Assembly: GCA_935421135.1 (NCBI GenBank)
Contig: OW285187.1
Location: 7,688,001 to 7,752,000, forward strand
DNA length: 64,000 bases
DNA from: Bugulina stolonifera
Lineage: Eukaryota > Bryozoa > Gymnolaemata > Cheilostomatida > Bugulidae
Direction: 5' to 3'
The translations under genes and the position numbers were made by a program. Numbering within the stretch: position 1 is the first letter of the stretch; every line of letters starts with the position of its first letter. The notes beneath the pieces are model-generated. The model was not told the DNA's origin, did no database searches, and saw only the letters and a list, made by a program, of their open reading frames with translations. This document shows positions 27,301-38,427 of the stretch, one piece after another.

Positions 27301-30300
27301 CACTGTGTACTGGAGTTGTCTGCCTTTGTGTACAATCACTACCACCTGTTTACACTATACGACTGACTGTGAGATTCATTGCAGGCTTCTTATACATGTA
27401 GAAATACGGATACGAACAGATACACTAACAAGGCAGACATCCATACAAGACTTCCCTCTATTTAAACATTTATATATTTATTCTGCTAAGTTGAACCTCG
27501 GGCCTAAGCTCTCTAGAAATTGTACAATATTTCATAGACTATTGCTCCACTAGGTGTACTGTGTACCCTAGTAGAGCATCTACTCACCTCTGACGAGGAG
27601 TGCTCTGAACTAGATGCTGCCAGTTCGTATACCCCAATCTCGCATTCCTGTGCATCAGCAGCGCTGACCCCACTCGCCGCTGATATGCTGCCAAAGTGTC
27701 TCCTTGCTTCCTCTAAGGGTTTAGGGTCAGCTGCAGGGTCAAACGGATAAATCTTCACAACTTCAGTGCCTTTTATCTCGGTTCGACAAAATGGACAACT
27801 GCCTCCATCTACTTCCTTTAAAGTATAACGTTAGTGTATTAAGAGACATGTTGATCATGTTACATGATATAGATAGTATCCACTTTGCATGGTTTTGCTA
27901 CATTTCTGTGGACCTACTGTATTGCTCATTTAGTTTACAATAACAAGTTTTCAGTAAGAACTATGTACATGTAGATAGAGGGTAACGCAGAAGTTAGGTA
28001 AGAGATTAACTGTATTACAGATAGCAAGTGACTCAATGTTTTGCCAATATGTTCCTTAACACTATATAAGCATCTGTATTACGTACATTACAGTCACGTA
28101 TATCACACTTGTTGCCGTTGTAAATACGTTGGGAAAAAGTTGAGGATTACCAAATCCTACATGATGGGCATATGATGCATGTACATCAACCTAAAGTGAT
28201 TGATTAGATAGAATGGCTGGTAGAGACCATAGACACAATCCCGCTTCCTTCATCAGACACACTGTTGCAGTAACCAGACTAAATACATTTTAATCTGAGT
28301 TAATTTGCAAAAATATAGATATTTTCGAATTATAGCAAAAAAAGGTTGAACATTGTGCATTGTCAATGCAATGCACACAAATCATGTAGCAGAGACATGG
28401 GGAACAGGAAATACCAAGTTTAAACAGATCTTGGGTGATTAAGTTCAGTAGAACCAAACCAAACCTCGGCAAAAGCATAGTCTGTAATACATAGCACACA
28501 AAAATACAATACATACTGCAACACATGTATATACAGTAGTATACACATATTACATACTGTAATATTAGTATACTAATATTTACATACTGTAATATTAGTA
28601 TACACATATTACATACTATAATAATATATAGCATACATACATGTATATCACAGTATGTAATATATAGCATAGATAATAATATTACCTTATACTGATATTG
28701 TAAGTGACTTACATTCCAGGAGTTGAGGCAAGGAGAGCACAGAAGGTGACCACATGGTTCAAGTCTCACATCTTTATTATTCTCCGCACATATCTTACAC
28801 AGTTCGAAAGTCGTATTCATCTCACAGTAGAGGTCATACTGCTCTTCTGTGACCTGAATGTGACCTTCAGTTGTTTCCTCCAGCAGCGACGTCAAATCAG
28901 GATTCTCTCCTCCCCCATTTGGATACAGATAGCTGTATAAAATCACAACAAGAATATATAGATGCATACAACACACTTACGGAGAGGCTATAGACCAGTT
29001 TTATACACCGTATTGAAACAACTATGATCTGATGAAGACTTGAGTGCAAACACTAAGATGTGTGGCACATGGTGAAGCATACAGTGTCCAAACTAATATC
29101 ACATGATTCTTAATATACTGGTTGGTATCTTCAAACAGAAACATGTATTTGGTAACATTGCACACCTGGCAGAGTGGACACTGTGATATGTCACAACATA
29201 CTCATATTAGAGATGTGTGATAAAATACAAGTGCAATTGTATTCATGTCACCCAGTGCTCAGTGTTATTATACATACAATCTCTCCCTCTCTCCGTCCAA
29301 TAGTGCCTGGGCCAGTGACTTGTTCTGCGGGATGGTCTGTAATATCTGTTTGTCATGGGTGACATAGCCTATGGCCCATTGGCCCAGTTTGGTACAGCTT
29401 AGACGAAATACGTAGCTACAAAACACAACATATCCTACATAACATTCATAAATGTAAGACAAGCATGCAGGCTGACCACTCTTTGCTAGAACACTTTGGC
29501 TTCATTTAGTACTTGTGAGTGTTGTACTAGCACTGAGTAGCAGTGTGATAGCCAATGGTATCTACCGCCAATAAAACAGGACAAAAGTTACCAAAAACAA
29601 TCTTACCCTCTTTTGATTGATAACTTTATAAAGTGTTGAAATGCTAAAACTGTTACAGTAATGATATGTAGTAGCCTAACATATAGGCCTACTAATACCA
29701 ACTGTGCACTGAATAGATATGCTTGTACTACTACTAACACTAGTTAATAGCTACTGATACAAGTGCAATAATTATTTTGGCATTATAATAAAGATTATTC
29801 ATTGTGCAACTGGTCCATAGAACTATGATATAATGACATTACCAGCATTATACTGCTACAGTAGTTATACTATAAGATGTGACAAGTAGAGATGATAGAA
29901 TGTGCACTGACCAGTAACAGTAGCTAACAGTGAGGGTAGAATAAGGGGTGAATAAGAGCAGACTGTTATATTCCAACACCTCTGCCTTCTACCAATCATA
30001 TAGAGTACCAAGCTAAGGTAGCTACAGACCTGGTCATACACATACAGATACACACTATTACACAGACTAACCTGCCAGGCTTGTCAATACATTGGGTAAG
30101 CTTTGCCTTGACCTCATCGTACGTCAGGAAGGCGACATATCCTGGATGGGCCACTGAGAGGGCGCTCCAATTTACAAGCAGATTGCACCATGGTTGGAAG
30201 AGCCTAGTAAATAATAGTGCTACATGTAGTGATATGTATACATAGACAGTTCACAATACAACTGGGGCTACAGCCTGTCATCTAATGAATGAACTTAGAG

Positions 30301-32152
30301 TAGTATCAATGGCTATTGTACAAGTACTAATGTAGTAGGTTAACCACTTGAAATTGTTGATGGTAGTCTACTTGCTTGTGCCTAGTAACCTCAGTGAACA
30401 CACTGCATGTTTCAAATGACTGACACCAACACCTTAGTCCGTGTCGGGCTGGAGCCAGGATGAGCGGTGGAAGTGAGAGGTCAGTGTGGACATGTATGAT
30501 AGCAAGCGAATGCTCATATTCAAACAACCTCCCAAAGTAATTATTGTAATCATAAATATTTACAACTCACTGTCTAGATTCGCTTGTCTGACCGATATAA
30601 GCTCTGTTTATGAATATTATTAAAACATTTATCTGCTAAAATAGTCACCCAGCATATATTAGTACTAACATGTATCTATTATACACTGTAATAGTAAAGG
30701 GCAACACATCGTGAGCTAACATTTAACTAACTGCACGACCCAGACTGTGCACACTTCCTGCATGTCAGTCAGTCAGTCTCCATGATTATCACTCAACTGT
30801 AGCCTATAGATACAATATAGAATAACAAAACGCTATTATTGTTTATAATAGCTGCTTTGTTATCTACATGTAAACTGTTTTCTAAGTAGATTAATCTGGT
30901 ACTATAAGACACCAACCATATGTTCCCAAAAAAGTTAGTCATTGCTATCGCATTATCATACAACTTTCTTTCACAGAATAATACAATCTCCCGAACACAA
31001 TGGATACAAAGTAAGATTTTGATCCCAAGTTGATAGCAGTTTGGTTGACCCAGTAAAGCACTGCATGAGTATTATATAGTCGGCTGAGAAGAGAGGTGAT
31101 GATTGCCAACATGTGGTGCTACAGTACCGCCCTGCAATATTAGAACTAGCACTACCACATCACATCTACTACATGCAGTAATTCTAGCATAGAATTATAG
31201 TTGGATTAACTATGTAGTGTGAAATACTGCTTGAGTAAGTACAGGTAGAAGAAGCTAATTACCGTGTGAAGACATCGAATTCGAAGCAGGATATGTAATC
31301 ATTGCATGTTAGGTCAATGGTGGTCTTTAGTGCCATCGACTCCATCTGCGTAGATATCCTGTGTACCTCAATAATACTAGTTCGGAATTCCTTCCATGGG
31401 GCTATTTGCCTGAGTGAGCGATGTAAAACAGTTGGTTAAGAGACATATTGTATTTCCTATCTAATCATTCTGGAGAACTATTATTGAACTGTCAAATGAA
31501 CTATTGCTTTTTTCAAATAATTATTAGAAAGTTGAAGATGCCTGTACAGCAAACTACCAGATTTAAAGGAAACGCACATAGTTATACCAGAATAAACTCA
31601 CCTGCCCGGGAATGTCTTTTTCCACCAATCACTGGCGTCAGATTTGGTAATACGAAAGGTTTCACCACAGTATGTACCAGATGGAAAGAGTGCTTTTAGT
31701 TCTGATAGCATGTGTGAGAAGACCAGAGAAAGCTTAGTGAGGTTACGCCTACAGCTAGAGTTCTCTTCAAATATTCTCTCTTTACCATCTTTAAACAGTT
31801 TTATGGCGTTCTTGCATTTAGCTATCAAGTTTTCAATAAATATACGGAAATATTCACAATCATTTAGAAAGGTCACATTGTCCTCATATTTGCTATAAAC
31901 TAGCTTAAGGTGCTGGTACGTGTCTGGAAGAATATCTAGAATAAACGGAGGACTGTTTTTTAGGTTCATTTTAGGATGTTGACAGAGCTTAACAACTTTG
32001 TCCATAAGTCTCCAGGACTTTTCCATTAATCTCTTGTCAACCACGAGCCTCTGTGGGGCCATACCACTCTGCTGTATAGACTTGATTAGCCCGCCAAAGT
32101 TAAATCTGTTTGCAGCCATAGCAGCTTGGATGGAGCCTCGCCTTCTGGTCAT
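24302..32152 (-). CDS. CBL: E3 ubiquitin-protein ligase CBL
   Basis: Ten exons join in frame to 677 residues: 32152-31602, 31409-31263, 30203-30072, 29415-29278, 28932-28713, 27815-27588, 26928-26813, 25629-25439, 25007-24917 and 24521-24302. Residues ~35-320 form the phosphotyrosine-binding TKB module: a four-helix bundle ([20 protein letters not shown]), an EF-hand ([18 protein letters not shown]) and a variant SH2 domain ([20 protein letters not shown] with its binding Arg). The linker keeps both regulatory tyrosines ([10 protein letters not shown]). The RING (~374-412) has CKIC, CGHLLC and CPFC, so ubiquitin ligase activity is expected. A proline-rich part with APPIPPR (SH3 ligand type) and a C-terminal UBA domain (~634-675) follow. 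CBL ubiquitylates activated tyrosine kinases at the membrane and endosomes. An extra 53-base exon-like segment (26380-26328) would break the frame if included. Confidence 0.95.
25105..25190. repeat. Tandem repeat ACTTGACTATTTAC / ACTTGCTTTTT
   Basis: Alternating 14-base and 12-base units in a CBL intron between exons at 25007 and 25439. Confidence 0.85.
25931..26121 (+). other. Candidate exon of unknown gene, nested antisense in a CBL intron
   Basis: This 191-base open segment lies on the strand opposite to CBL, inside a CBL intron. It is bounded by an acceptor-like CTATATGTTTAG and a consensus donor (GTAAGT). Its frame is open for 63 codons and strikingly basic and polar, rich in Arg, Ser, Tyr and Pro (for example [32 protein letters not shown]). 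I recognise no family and found no partner exons nearby. It could be an exon of a nested gene, a retrocopy fragment, or chance. Confidence 0.3.
26328..26380 (-). other. CBL: Optional, frame-breaking CBL exon candidate
   Basis: Between CBL exons 7 and 9 lies a 53-base segment with a good acceptor (TTATTTTCTTAG, with a NAGNAG choice) and donor (GTGAGT). Read in phase with exon 7 it encodes [17 protein letters not shown], which looks like CBL tail sequence. Its length is not a multiple of three, so inclusion moves the next exon out of frame and ends the protein within it. Skipping restores the full 677-residue frame. It is probably an alternative or poison exon, or it needs a partner exon I did not find. 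Confidence 0.5.
28530..28670. repeat. Palindromic tandem repeat in CBL intron
   Basis: Repeats of CATACTGTAATATTAGTATAC and ACACATATTA units, each partly self-complementary, lie just downstream of the CBL RING exon. Confidence 0.7.
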
Positions 32153-34051
32153 TCAATATATTCAGAGCACCTCGTCACATGAGCTAATGCACAAACTCTA
32201 TAACATATGACACCAAATTCAAGTTATTGAATAACGTTATATAGGTCAGTATTCGAGACATCAACAAGAGCATGCATTGCTCAAATTTTTGGCCCTTCAT
32301 TTAAGTTTTATGAAGCATATGTTCTTTTGACGGTATTGTCATTTGTTAAACGTAATGTGGGTAGGCCTACGTATACTCTGAACACCAAGAATAATAATGA
32401 AAGATGCTGCTCAACTCCTCCTATTACAATTAAACAGCTTCTGCTTTTAAATAAAATTACATTTGGGTCAGTTGGTATCTCTTTAGTAAAATCTTCTTGA
32501 ATTGGTGTAACAGCAGTTGGTTGTTGTAATTCACATAAATTTAAGTCAATTAGTCAATCCTAATTGATGACACCTTCCCCATTCCCACATCTATTTTTTG
32601 ATAAGGTGTGACAAGAGATATGCTCTACCCTTTCTGCTTATTCATAGAACAGACAAGTTTTACGCCGATGGTACGTTATAGGAGTGATGATTAAATGCGT
32701 CCTTTAATGTGCAACCACAACCCATGATAGTGATGATAATCTAACAGCAATCTATACTCAACAGTCCTAAGTGATGTTCATATTAGACATTACTGGCCAG
32801 AGTGTGAAAACTATAAAGAGCTCTCATTGAAAATATCTTATTACTATGCTAACTTATAACTTACTAATTACTGTCAAACGCGCTATTTATTACCAGTAAA
32901 TTAGTCAAGAACCCTGCAAGTGTTAGCCCAATTCACTTTACGCACATAAAATAAATTTGCCCTTGTATAGGCTATTTTCCGGGTAGAGAAAATAAATCAG
33001 CTGTAGACTTAGTGTTAGTGAGTTTGAGGCTAAATAGTAACCAGATAATGATGATATAAATCAATGTGAATGTACTAATAATTATAATGCAATGAGATGT
33101 GCTAATTATCATTGTAAAATGACAGTTATTGGATTTTCATTGTGATACATGCCAATTATTTATTTTAAATGATTCATTAGACTTAGTAATTAGTTGGCAA
33201 AAATCAAAACTAAAATCAAATAATTATTAAACTATTTATATCAATATTAATATTATAAACAATAATTAGTATTTTCTAACTTACTCTTAAATCAAAACAT
33301 CATAAGATTCAAAATATATATATAATATGAAATAAAAAATAACTTATTGAACTTGACTAGACTTTCTATTGTGATTCGGCAAACACAAACTGAAACCCAT
33401 GTCCAAGCCAAAGAAAGAAAATAATATATTTATTATTTAATAATAAATATATTATTTTCTTTCCTTGGCTTGGACATGGGTTTCATACATATATAAATAC
33501 AATGTATATAAATATAATATTATATTATATTTTATTAACATTTATATGAGAATCAGAATGAGTATTTAATTTTAATTTTATTTTTAACTTTAGTAAGATT
33601 TCAGTGGTTAACTTTATATGCATATCATTCTATAATAATAATCCTTAAATACTGCTCACCGTATAATGCTTCATCAACTTGTCTCATAGGCATGTGGTAA
33701 AAGTCACAATCATTTAGCCTAGCCTCTTGATTAGTGTGCTAGAGACCTGTCTGTTATTAGAATTTTTGATCCTCTCCAAATACAGACGGAAGTTGCTCAG
33801 AGTAAGAACTCGCCAGGTTTAACAATCGATAGACACTTCCTTATTAAGGATACGAAATAATATCCTAATTTTCACGATTACACATGGAAACGCAACTCCT
33901 AATAGCGTGTGATAAAGGTATGGTTGTTCCTACATCTGAAGTTCATGACTTTAGCTTGAAAAGTGCACCCATTTCAATTTCTTATGGTTTGTAGGCATCA
34001 ATATGCATTCTGAGCATAAATCATTTTTATAAGTGTTAGAAGAAAAAGAAC
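32153..34051. other. CBL upstream region
   Basis: Presumed CBL promoter and leader. Contains the 33391 hairpin and very AT-rich DNA (about 33200-33560). No coding exon was seen. Confidence 0.45.
33391..33485. repeat. Near-perfect 45-bp hairpin
   Basis: The left arm (33391-33435) begins TGAAACCCATGTCCAAGCC. The right arm (33441-33485) is its complement with one mismatch, and the loop is TTTAA. It is in the gap between CBL and the tRNA gene. It may be a tiny MITE or an RNA hairpin. Confidence 0.85.
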
Positions 34052-34123
34052 GACCTTGATGGGACTCGAACCCACAATCTTCGGCTCCGGAGGCCGACGC
34101 CTTATCCATTAGGCCACAAGATC
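34052..34123 (-). tRNA. tRNA-Arg (anticodon CCG)
   Basis: The minus strand folds into a full 72-base cloverleaf without intron. It has a 7-bp acceptor stem (one G-U), D arm GCCT/AGGC with AATGGATA loop, anticodon stem TCGGC/GCCGA with loop CTCCGGA (anticodon CCG, decoding CGG), and T arm with TTCGAGT loop. Box A (TGGCCTAATGG) and box B (GGTTCGAGTCC) are intact. A run of five T on the minus strand (plus 34043-34047) a few bases downstream is the expected RNA polymerase III terminator. It lies between the CBL and HUS1 5' ends and is transcribed in the same direction as CBL. Confidence 0.97.
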
Positions 34124-35035
34124 GACCACCATATGCCGGAGTTATCCTTTCATTTGATCTATAAACAAAACCGCATGCTAGCGACCACCGTCATAATAGA
34201 TTATGTTGGGAAGGCGCGCTATTTAAAGATGCGCGCTCAAAACATCACAACAATATCATTATTTTACTTTTTAGATGGAGAGTTTTCATTTGGTGTTTTT
34301 AGTTTTTACTTCAGTTTTTTTGTTGCCTTATACAGCTTTTACACTAGTGTACATCACTTTGGTGGAGATGAGATACACGTAAATAGTCGACATATATGTT
34401 ATAATTATAAGTAATAAATATTAATATAAAATAAATTAATAATTATTTTTATTTTTTTTTATAAATATAAAATAATATAATCTAATGTAATTTAAATTTA
34501 GCTAGTAACAGTGTAACACTAACAGAGCCAAAAAACCAAATGTTTTTAAAATTATTAATTAGCTGAACAGTGAAAATTGTTAATTTGAAGTTACCCTCCC
34601 TTATAACTCGTTCATAATCAGAAGTGGGAGGTCAGACAATGATGATTGTGAGTCATACTCACCTTGCTCTAAAGCAAGTACATATACTTTGCATTTCTGA
34701 TGTTGAATGTTGGTTGCAACACCATTTACCATCTGTCCCTAGACATTTCTCCTTGCAGCCCTGGCAGTCAGACTTTTGACAAAAGCACTTCACATTCTGC
34801 ACTTGTCTTACTGACAGAAAAGCAATCTCAAAGCATATGCCTTTTCAGCTCCTCTGAATGGAGATGTTTTCCTTCTACCAACATCTATGTCAGTTTCCAA
34901 AGTGGTCACAATTGCATGTCAACGTTGCGGACTGTGCACGTGTTGTTGACTTGGTAGTCGTATCGTGTGTAACTTAGTTATTGCTATTAAATTTCCATTA
35001 TTATATTGTAGTGATGCGCAAAGGGAGTAACAACG
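34124..35035. other. tRNA to HUS1 intergenic region
   Basis: Holds the Cys-rich exon candidate (34663-34810) and the HUS1 promoter area. The rest is AT-rich without recognisable features. Confidence 0.45.
34663..34810 (-). other. Cysteine-rich exon candidate, gene unknown
   Basis: A 148-base segment flanked by a strong acceptor (GCTTTTCTGTCAG) and a strong donor (GCAAG, then GTGAGT) on the minus strand. In phase 1 it is fully open and encodes about 48 residues with ten cysteines: VKCFCQKSDCQGCKEKC, then KWCCNQ and ICTCF. The spacing C-x-C-x5-C-x2-C-x3-C-x7-CC suggests a disulfide-bonded or metal-binding module. I cannot assign a family. No partner exons were found between the CBL start (32152) and here, nor upstream across HUS1. 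It may be an orphan exon, a transposon remnant or chance. Confidence 0.35.
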
Positions 35036-37813
35036 ATGCGTTTCAAGGCTACGCTGACAGATATCAACTCCATAACGTTTCTTTCTAGTAAGTTCTATTA
35101 AATCTTTTATGGTACTTTTTAGTTGCCTTGCATTAAATTGTATCCAATTTGACCTCTCTCCACCACATCTATGCATTCATATTCATGTATGGACCATGGT
35201 TATAATTTAAACTTGTAGAAGTTGTACTTGGTGTATCAAAGCTGTCAAAGTCTTGTGTTATCAGATTGACTGCTACAAAGATATATTTTATCCTCACACA
35301 GAATCAGCTACATGGAGGCACTAACTTATGGTGTGAACTACCACAAGTAAGTTCATTTATGGACTACTCACACAGCAATGTAACACGAAATGATAATTCT
35401 AACAAATCGTTGGAACAGCAACATGGTTTTGTTATCATTTAGTCCATTGATCAGTGATAATTTTGAATGCAACAATTGGTTGATGAGGTATTATTACCCG
35501 TTGGTGATTGAACAGTGTTAACCTCATCTATTGGATGAAGTCAATGGTGACAATATGCCACCAAAGTTTTTTATGCCGCTTGCAGTGTGATTAGATTGTC
35601 GTTTCGTTGTCGTTTCACATTCTGTTTGGACATCGGTGCTTTTAGCTAACAAGTGATGTCCCGATACATTAATATTGTGCAACTAGTAGGTAAAGTGCGT
35701 AATGAATGCATTGTCAACTGTAAAGAGACATTTCGATGGTTTTCTTATTACTAGTCATGACAGCTACTCACTATATATAGCCTAGTGTCACCCTTACTAG
35801 TGATACAGTGCTTTTTCTACCTATAGCTGGTAAAATACTTATCTCATAAAATTGTATTTACAGGTAAATTTTTGTTCCGGTTATGAATTTGTTGGTCACA
35901 GTGAACGTAATGAAACTTTTTTGGAGATCGCTATGGATTCCTTTGGCCATGCACTCAAATCAGCTCATCAAGCCAAAATACTTAGAATAAAGCTAACACA
36001 GAAGGCTACTGCCTGTCTTACCTTGGAGGTTGTGCAAGTATGTATTATTTCTATTAGGACTGAACGAACATACAATGTGTGTAATACTTGTGTATATATT
36101 CATTACTAATGGATGTACATGTCATGTATAGATATCCACCACATGCTGATTGTACTGAAAGGCTTTTTTTCAGAGATCACATAACTATATGTCCTGATGT
36201 CGCACGTTTTGCTTACCTGGCGGATCATTTTATCTGCCCTAGGTGTAAGATTATATGGATGAAAGTAGAGAGAGAGAGAGCACACTTTCTAAATTATCGG
36301 AAATTGTCTGTACGCTTATATTATACTCTATGGTTGCAGTTTCCATTCGTGTTCAATAAGATATGTGCATGTAGTCATGTTTCTGTACAATTTTGGTTAT
36401 GGTAGACGTATTCACGCTGGTAGAAGTTGTTGTATCAATTAGTATTTCTTTAGCCGACTCAAAGTAGTAATAGCAGCAGCAGGACGGTGGTTCATGATAT
36501 ACCAATAAAGATAATACCCAGCAGACTATGGGATGAGTATAAGGAGCCTGATATTCCAGAGTTTGAAGTCAGCATTTATCTGCCTCTGCTCAAGATCATG
36601 AAGACAGTTATTGAAAGATTGAAGAATATCAGCAATGTGTTGGTGAGTAGGATTTGATCTCTATATTATACTGTAATACTTTGGTGTTGTTTTTGAAGTC
36701 ATATTTTGACATTCTGGTTCTGAAACGCACACCATGTCATAGCTCTGCAATTAGTCTAGGGTATTATCTCTATGTATAGAATTTGGTGCTTGTACAACAA
36801 AGCTATAGTTCTACTTGACGTTTTATGAAGTTTTGATTATTTTCCAATTTCTATTAAACCTCTACACAGAATGAAAACATGTGATTGAATGTTACAGGTT
36901 GAGAAAATTCTGCATATTTTTGGCTGTTTACATGGAGATTTACCTGCTATGGTCTATAACTAAAGTAGGCACACGTTATGGTTAGTTTGGCTACATGTAA
37001 CAATATAGATCAGGTTACTGTATCTGTTAATATTTGTAGTGTATCAGTGCTAACCAGAAAGGAGATTTGATATTAAAAATCAAGTCTGAGATGGCAGCTG
37101 TCAGTGTATCATTCAAAGATCTACTACAAGCAAATTGGAGTAAGTTTCAATAGTATTAGTAACAGTACAAGTAGCCTACGTCACATCTTGTTCAGTTACA
37201 AATGTATACCATGTATAATACTTGTGTACAGGTATATGAGCAATTCTACAATGCATGTATACATGCATCTCAAGAATGCAGTTTGTGATATGTATATTAA
37301 CTTGTACAGGTATAGCCTATATTGGAGGGTACATCTTTATTTGTTCAATAATATTATGGTTACCCAGTATCAAAACACAGGTAGGGTATGCACTTGGCAA
37401 GCACAACATGCTATGTCCAATATCCATGTATGTGTTACTGTTGCAGAAGAAACCAGCTCATCACAATCTCAAGGTACAGCAATCCAACCATCCTCAAGTA
37501 AGAATAATGCCAAGTTCTTTGAAGTAACCATCGACAACAAGAGACTCCACACATTTCTCTCCTCTATTCAACTGCCGACTGATAAAGTTGTTTGCAGTAA
37601 GTGTATTACTTATATTCATGTGGCCCCAGTTTGCATTAAACGTGTAGATTGCAGAAATTTTTTGCTGTACATTTATATTTCTACATGTACACTGTATATA
37701 TTTTTTTGTAATTTTTACTTTTAGATATAATTGCAAATGAAGCAGTTCAGCTATTTGTAATCCATGATCAGATGTCAATCCAGTACACCATACCAGCACA
37801 GAATATAATCTGA
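35036..37813 (+). CDS. HUS1: Checkpoint clamp component HUS1
   Basis: Segments: 35036-35186 (with an internal frame break), 35302-35346, 35864-36037, 36454-36642, 37040-37139, 37447-37596 and 37725-37813 (stop TGA). HUS1 forms the RAD9-RAD1-HUS1 ring that loads onto damaged DNA and activates ATR signalling in the nucleus. Recognisable blocks are the start [60 protein letters not shown] with KNISN, and the C-terminal MSIQYTIP. About 298 residues would be expected, close to the usual length. All junctions from 35186 on keep frame. In the first segment, the conserved start (frame 1, to 35087) and the conserved helix [13 protein letters not shown] (from about 35105) lie in different frames. Either there is a one-base sequence error, an unusual splice (the only GT-AG pair there is 35 bases and does not restore the frame), or a real defect. 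Confidence 0.9.
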
Positions 37814-37985
37814 GTTCCCAGTTCTCTGTCTGATTCTCTATTCCAGCCTACAGAACCTCCAGATTTCTGACTGTGTCGTGGAATTAACCCTTGATGTACA
37901 TGTATATACTGTTTTATTATTGTTTTCATTTTTATAAGTTTTATTTTTCCATAATAATAACCCATTATTTTTGTTGTTGCTGTAA

Positions 37986-37991
37986 AATAAA
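37986..37991 (+). terminator. candidate HUS1 polyadenylation signal
   Basis: AATAAA 173 bases after the HUS1 stop. The convergent CFAP410 has its own minus-strand hexamer at 37940-37945, so the two 3' UTRs may overlap. Confidence 0.45.
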
Positions 37992-38427
37992 TACCAGTGA
38001 AAATACAAATACAAAAACTAGGTGTAATAATGTACAAAAGTATAGAATGGCATTACAAATACAGTGTTACACTCAGGGACAGCATCATTGTATCAGCAGC
38101 TCCTTGATTCCTGAGTAACTAAGCCAGACTGGCTGCCAGTGTTTAGATTAGATAGGATAGAATTTCAATATAAAGATATACATTGCATCTGAGGGTGCAA
38201 TACACCTATATACTATTTTATGTAGAACTTCTAAAATATGAACTATGTGCAGGAGGTGGGTTGTGTTGAACATTGTGTGGACGGAAACTACTTTCTAAAA
38301 ATTATAATGTATGGAGAAAAATATAATAGGAGAGACAGGTACAAATAAGTTCAGCTATACATGTGTTGATATACATGTAAATGTTTTCATCTGCCATGTT
38401 ACTAGTGTGGCCTGGATCTGCTGTTTC

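Noticed and set aside
28290..28976. 228-codon minus-strand ORF
   Set aside because: Only 28932-28713 is coding (CBL RING exon); the rest is read-through into AT-rich intron on both sides.
35014..35087. Alternative HUS1 start [11 protein letters not shown] with a 35-base intron
   Set aside because: It keeps an open frame but drops the conserved MRFKATLTD strand, and a 35-base intron is improbably short; kept only as a note in the frame-break finding.
34919..35176. 85-codon minus-strand ORF antisense to HUS1 exon 1
   Set aside because: The plus strand carries HUS1-conserved residues there; the antisense frame has no recognisable domain and no splice logic.
37104..37724. 206-codon plus-strand ORF
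   Set aside because: It runs through a HUS1 intron and an exon in a partly wrong frame context; splice sites at 37139, 37447 and 37596 and HUS1 homology explain the coding part.
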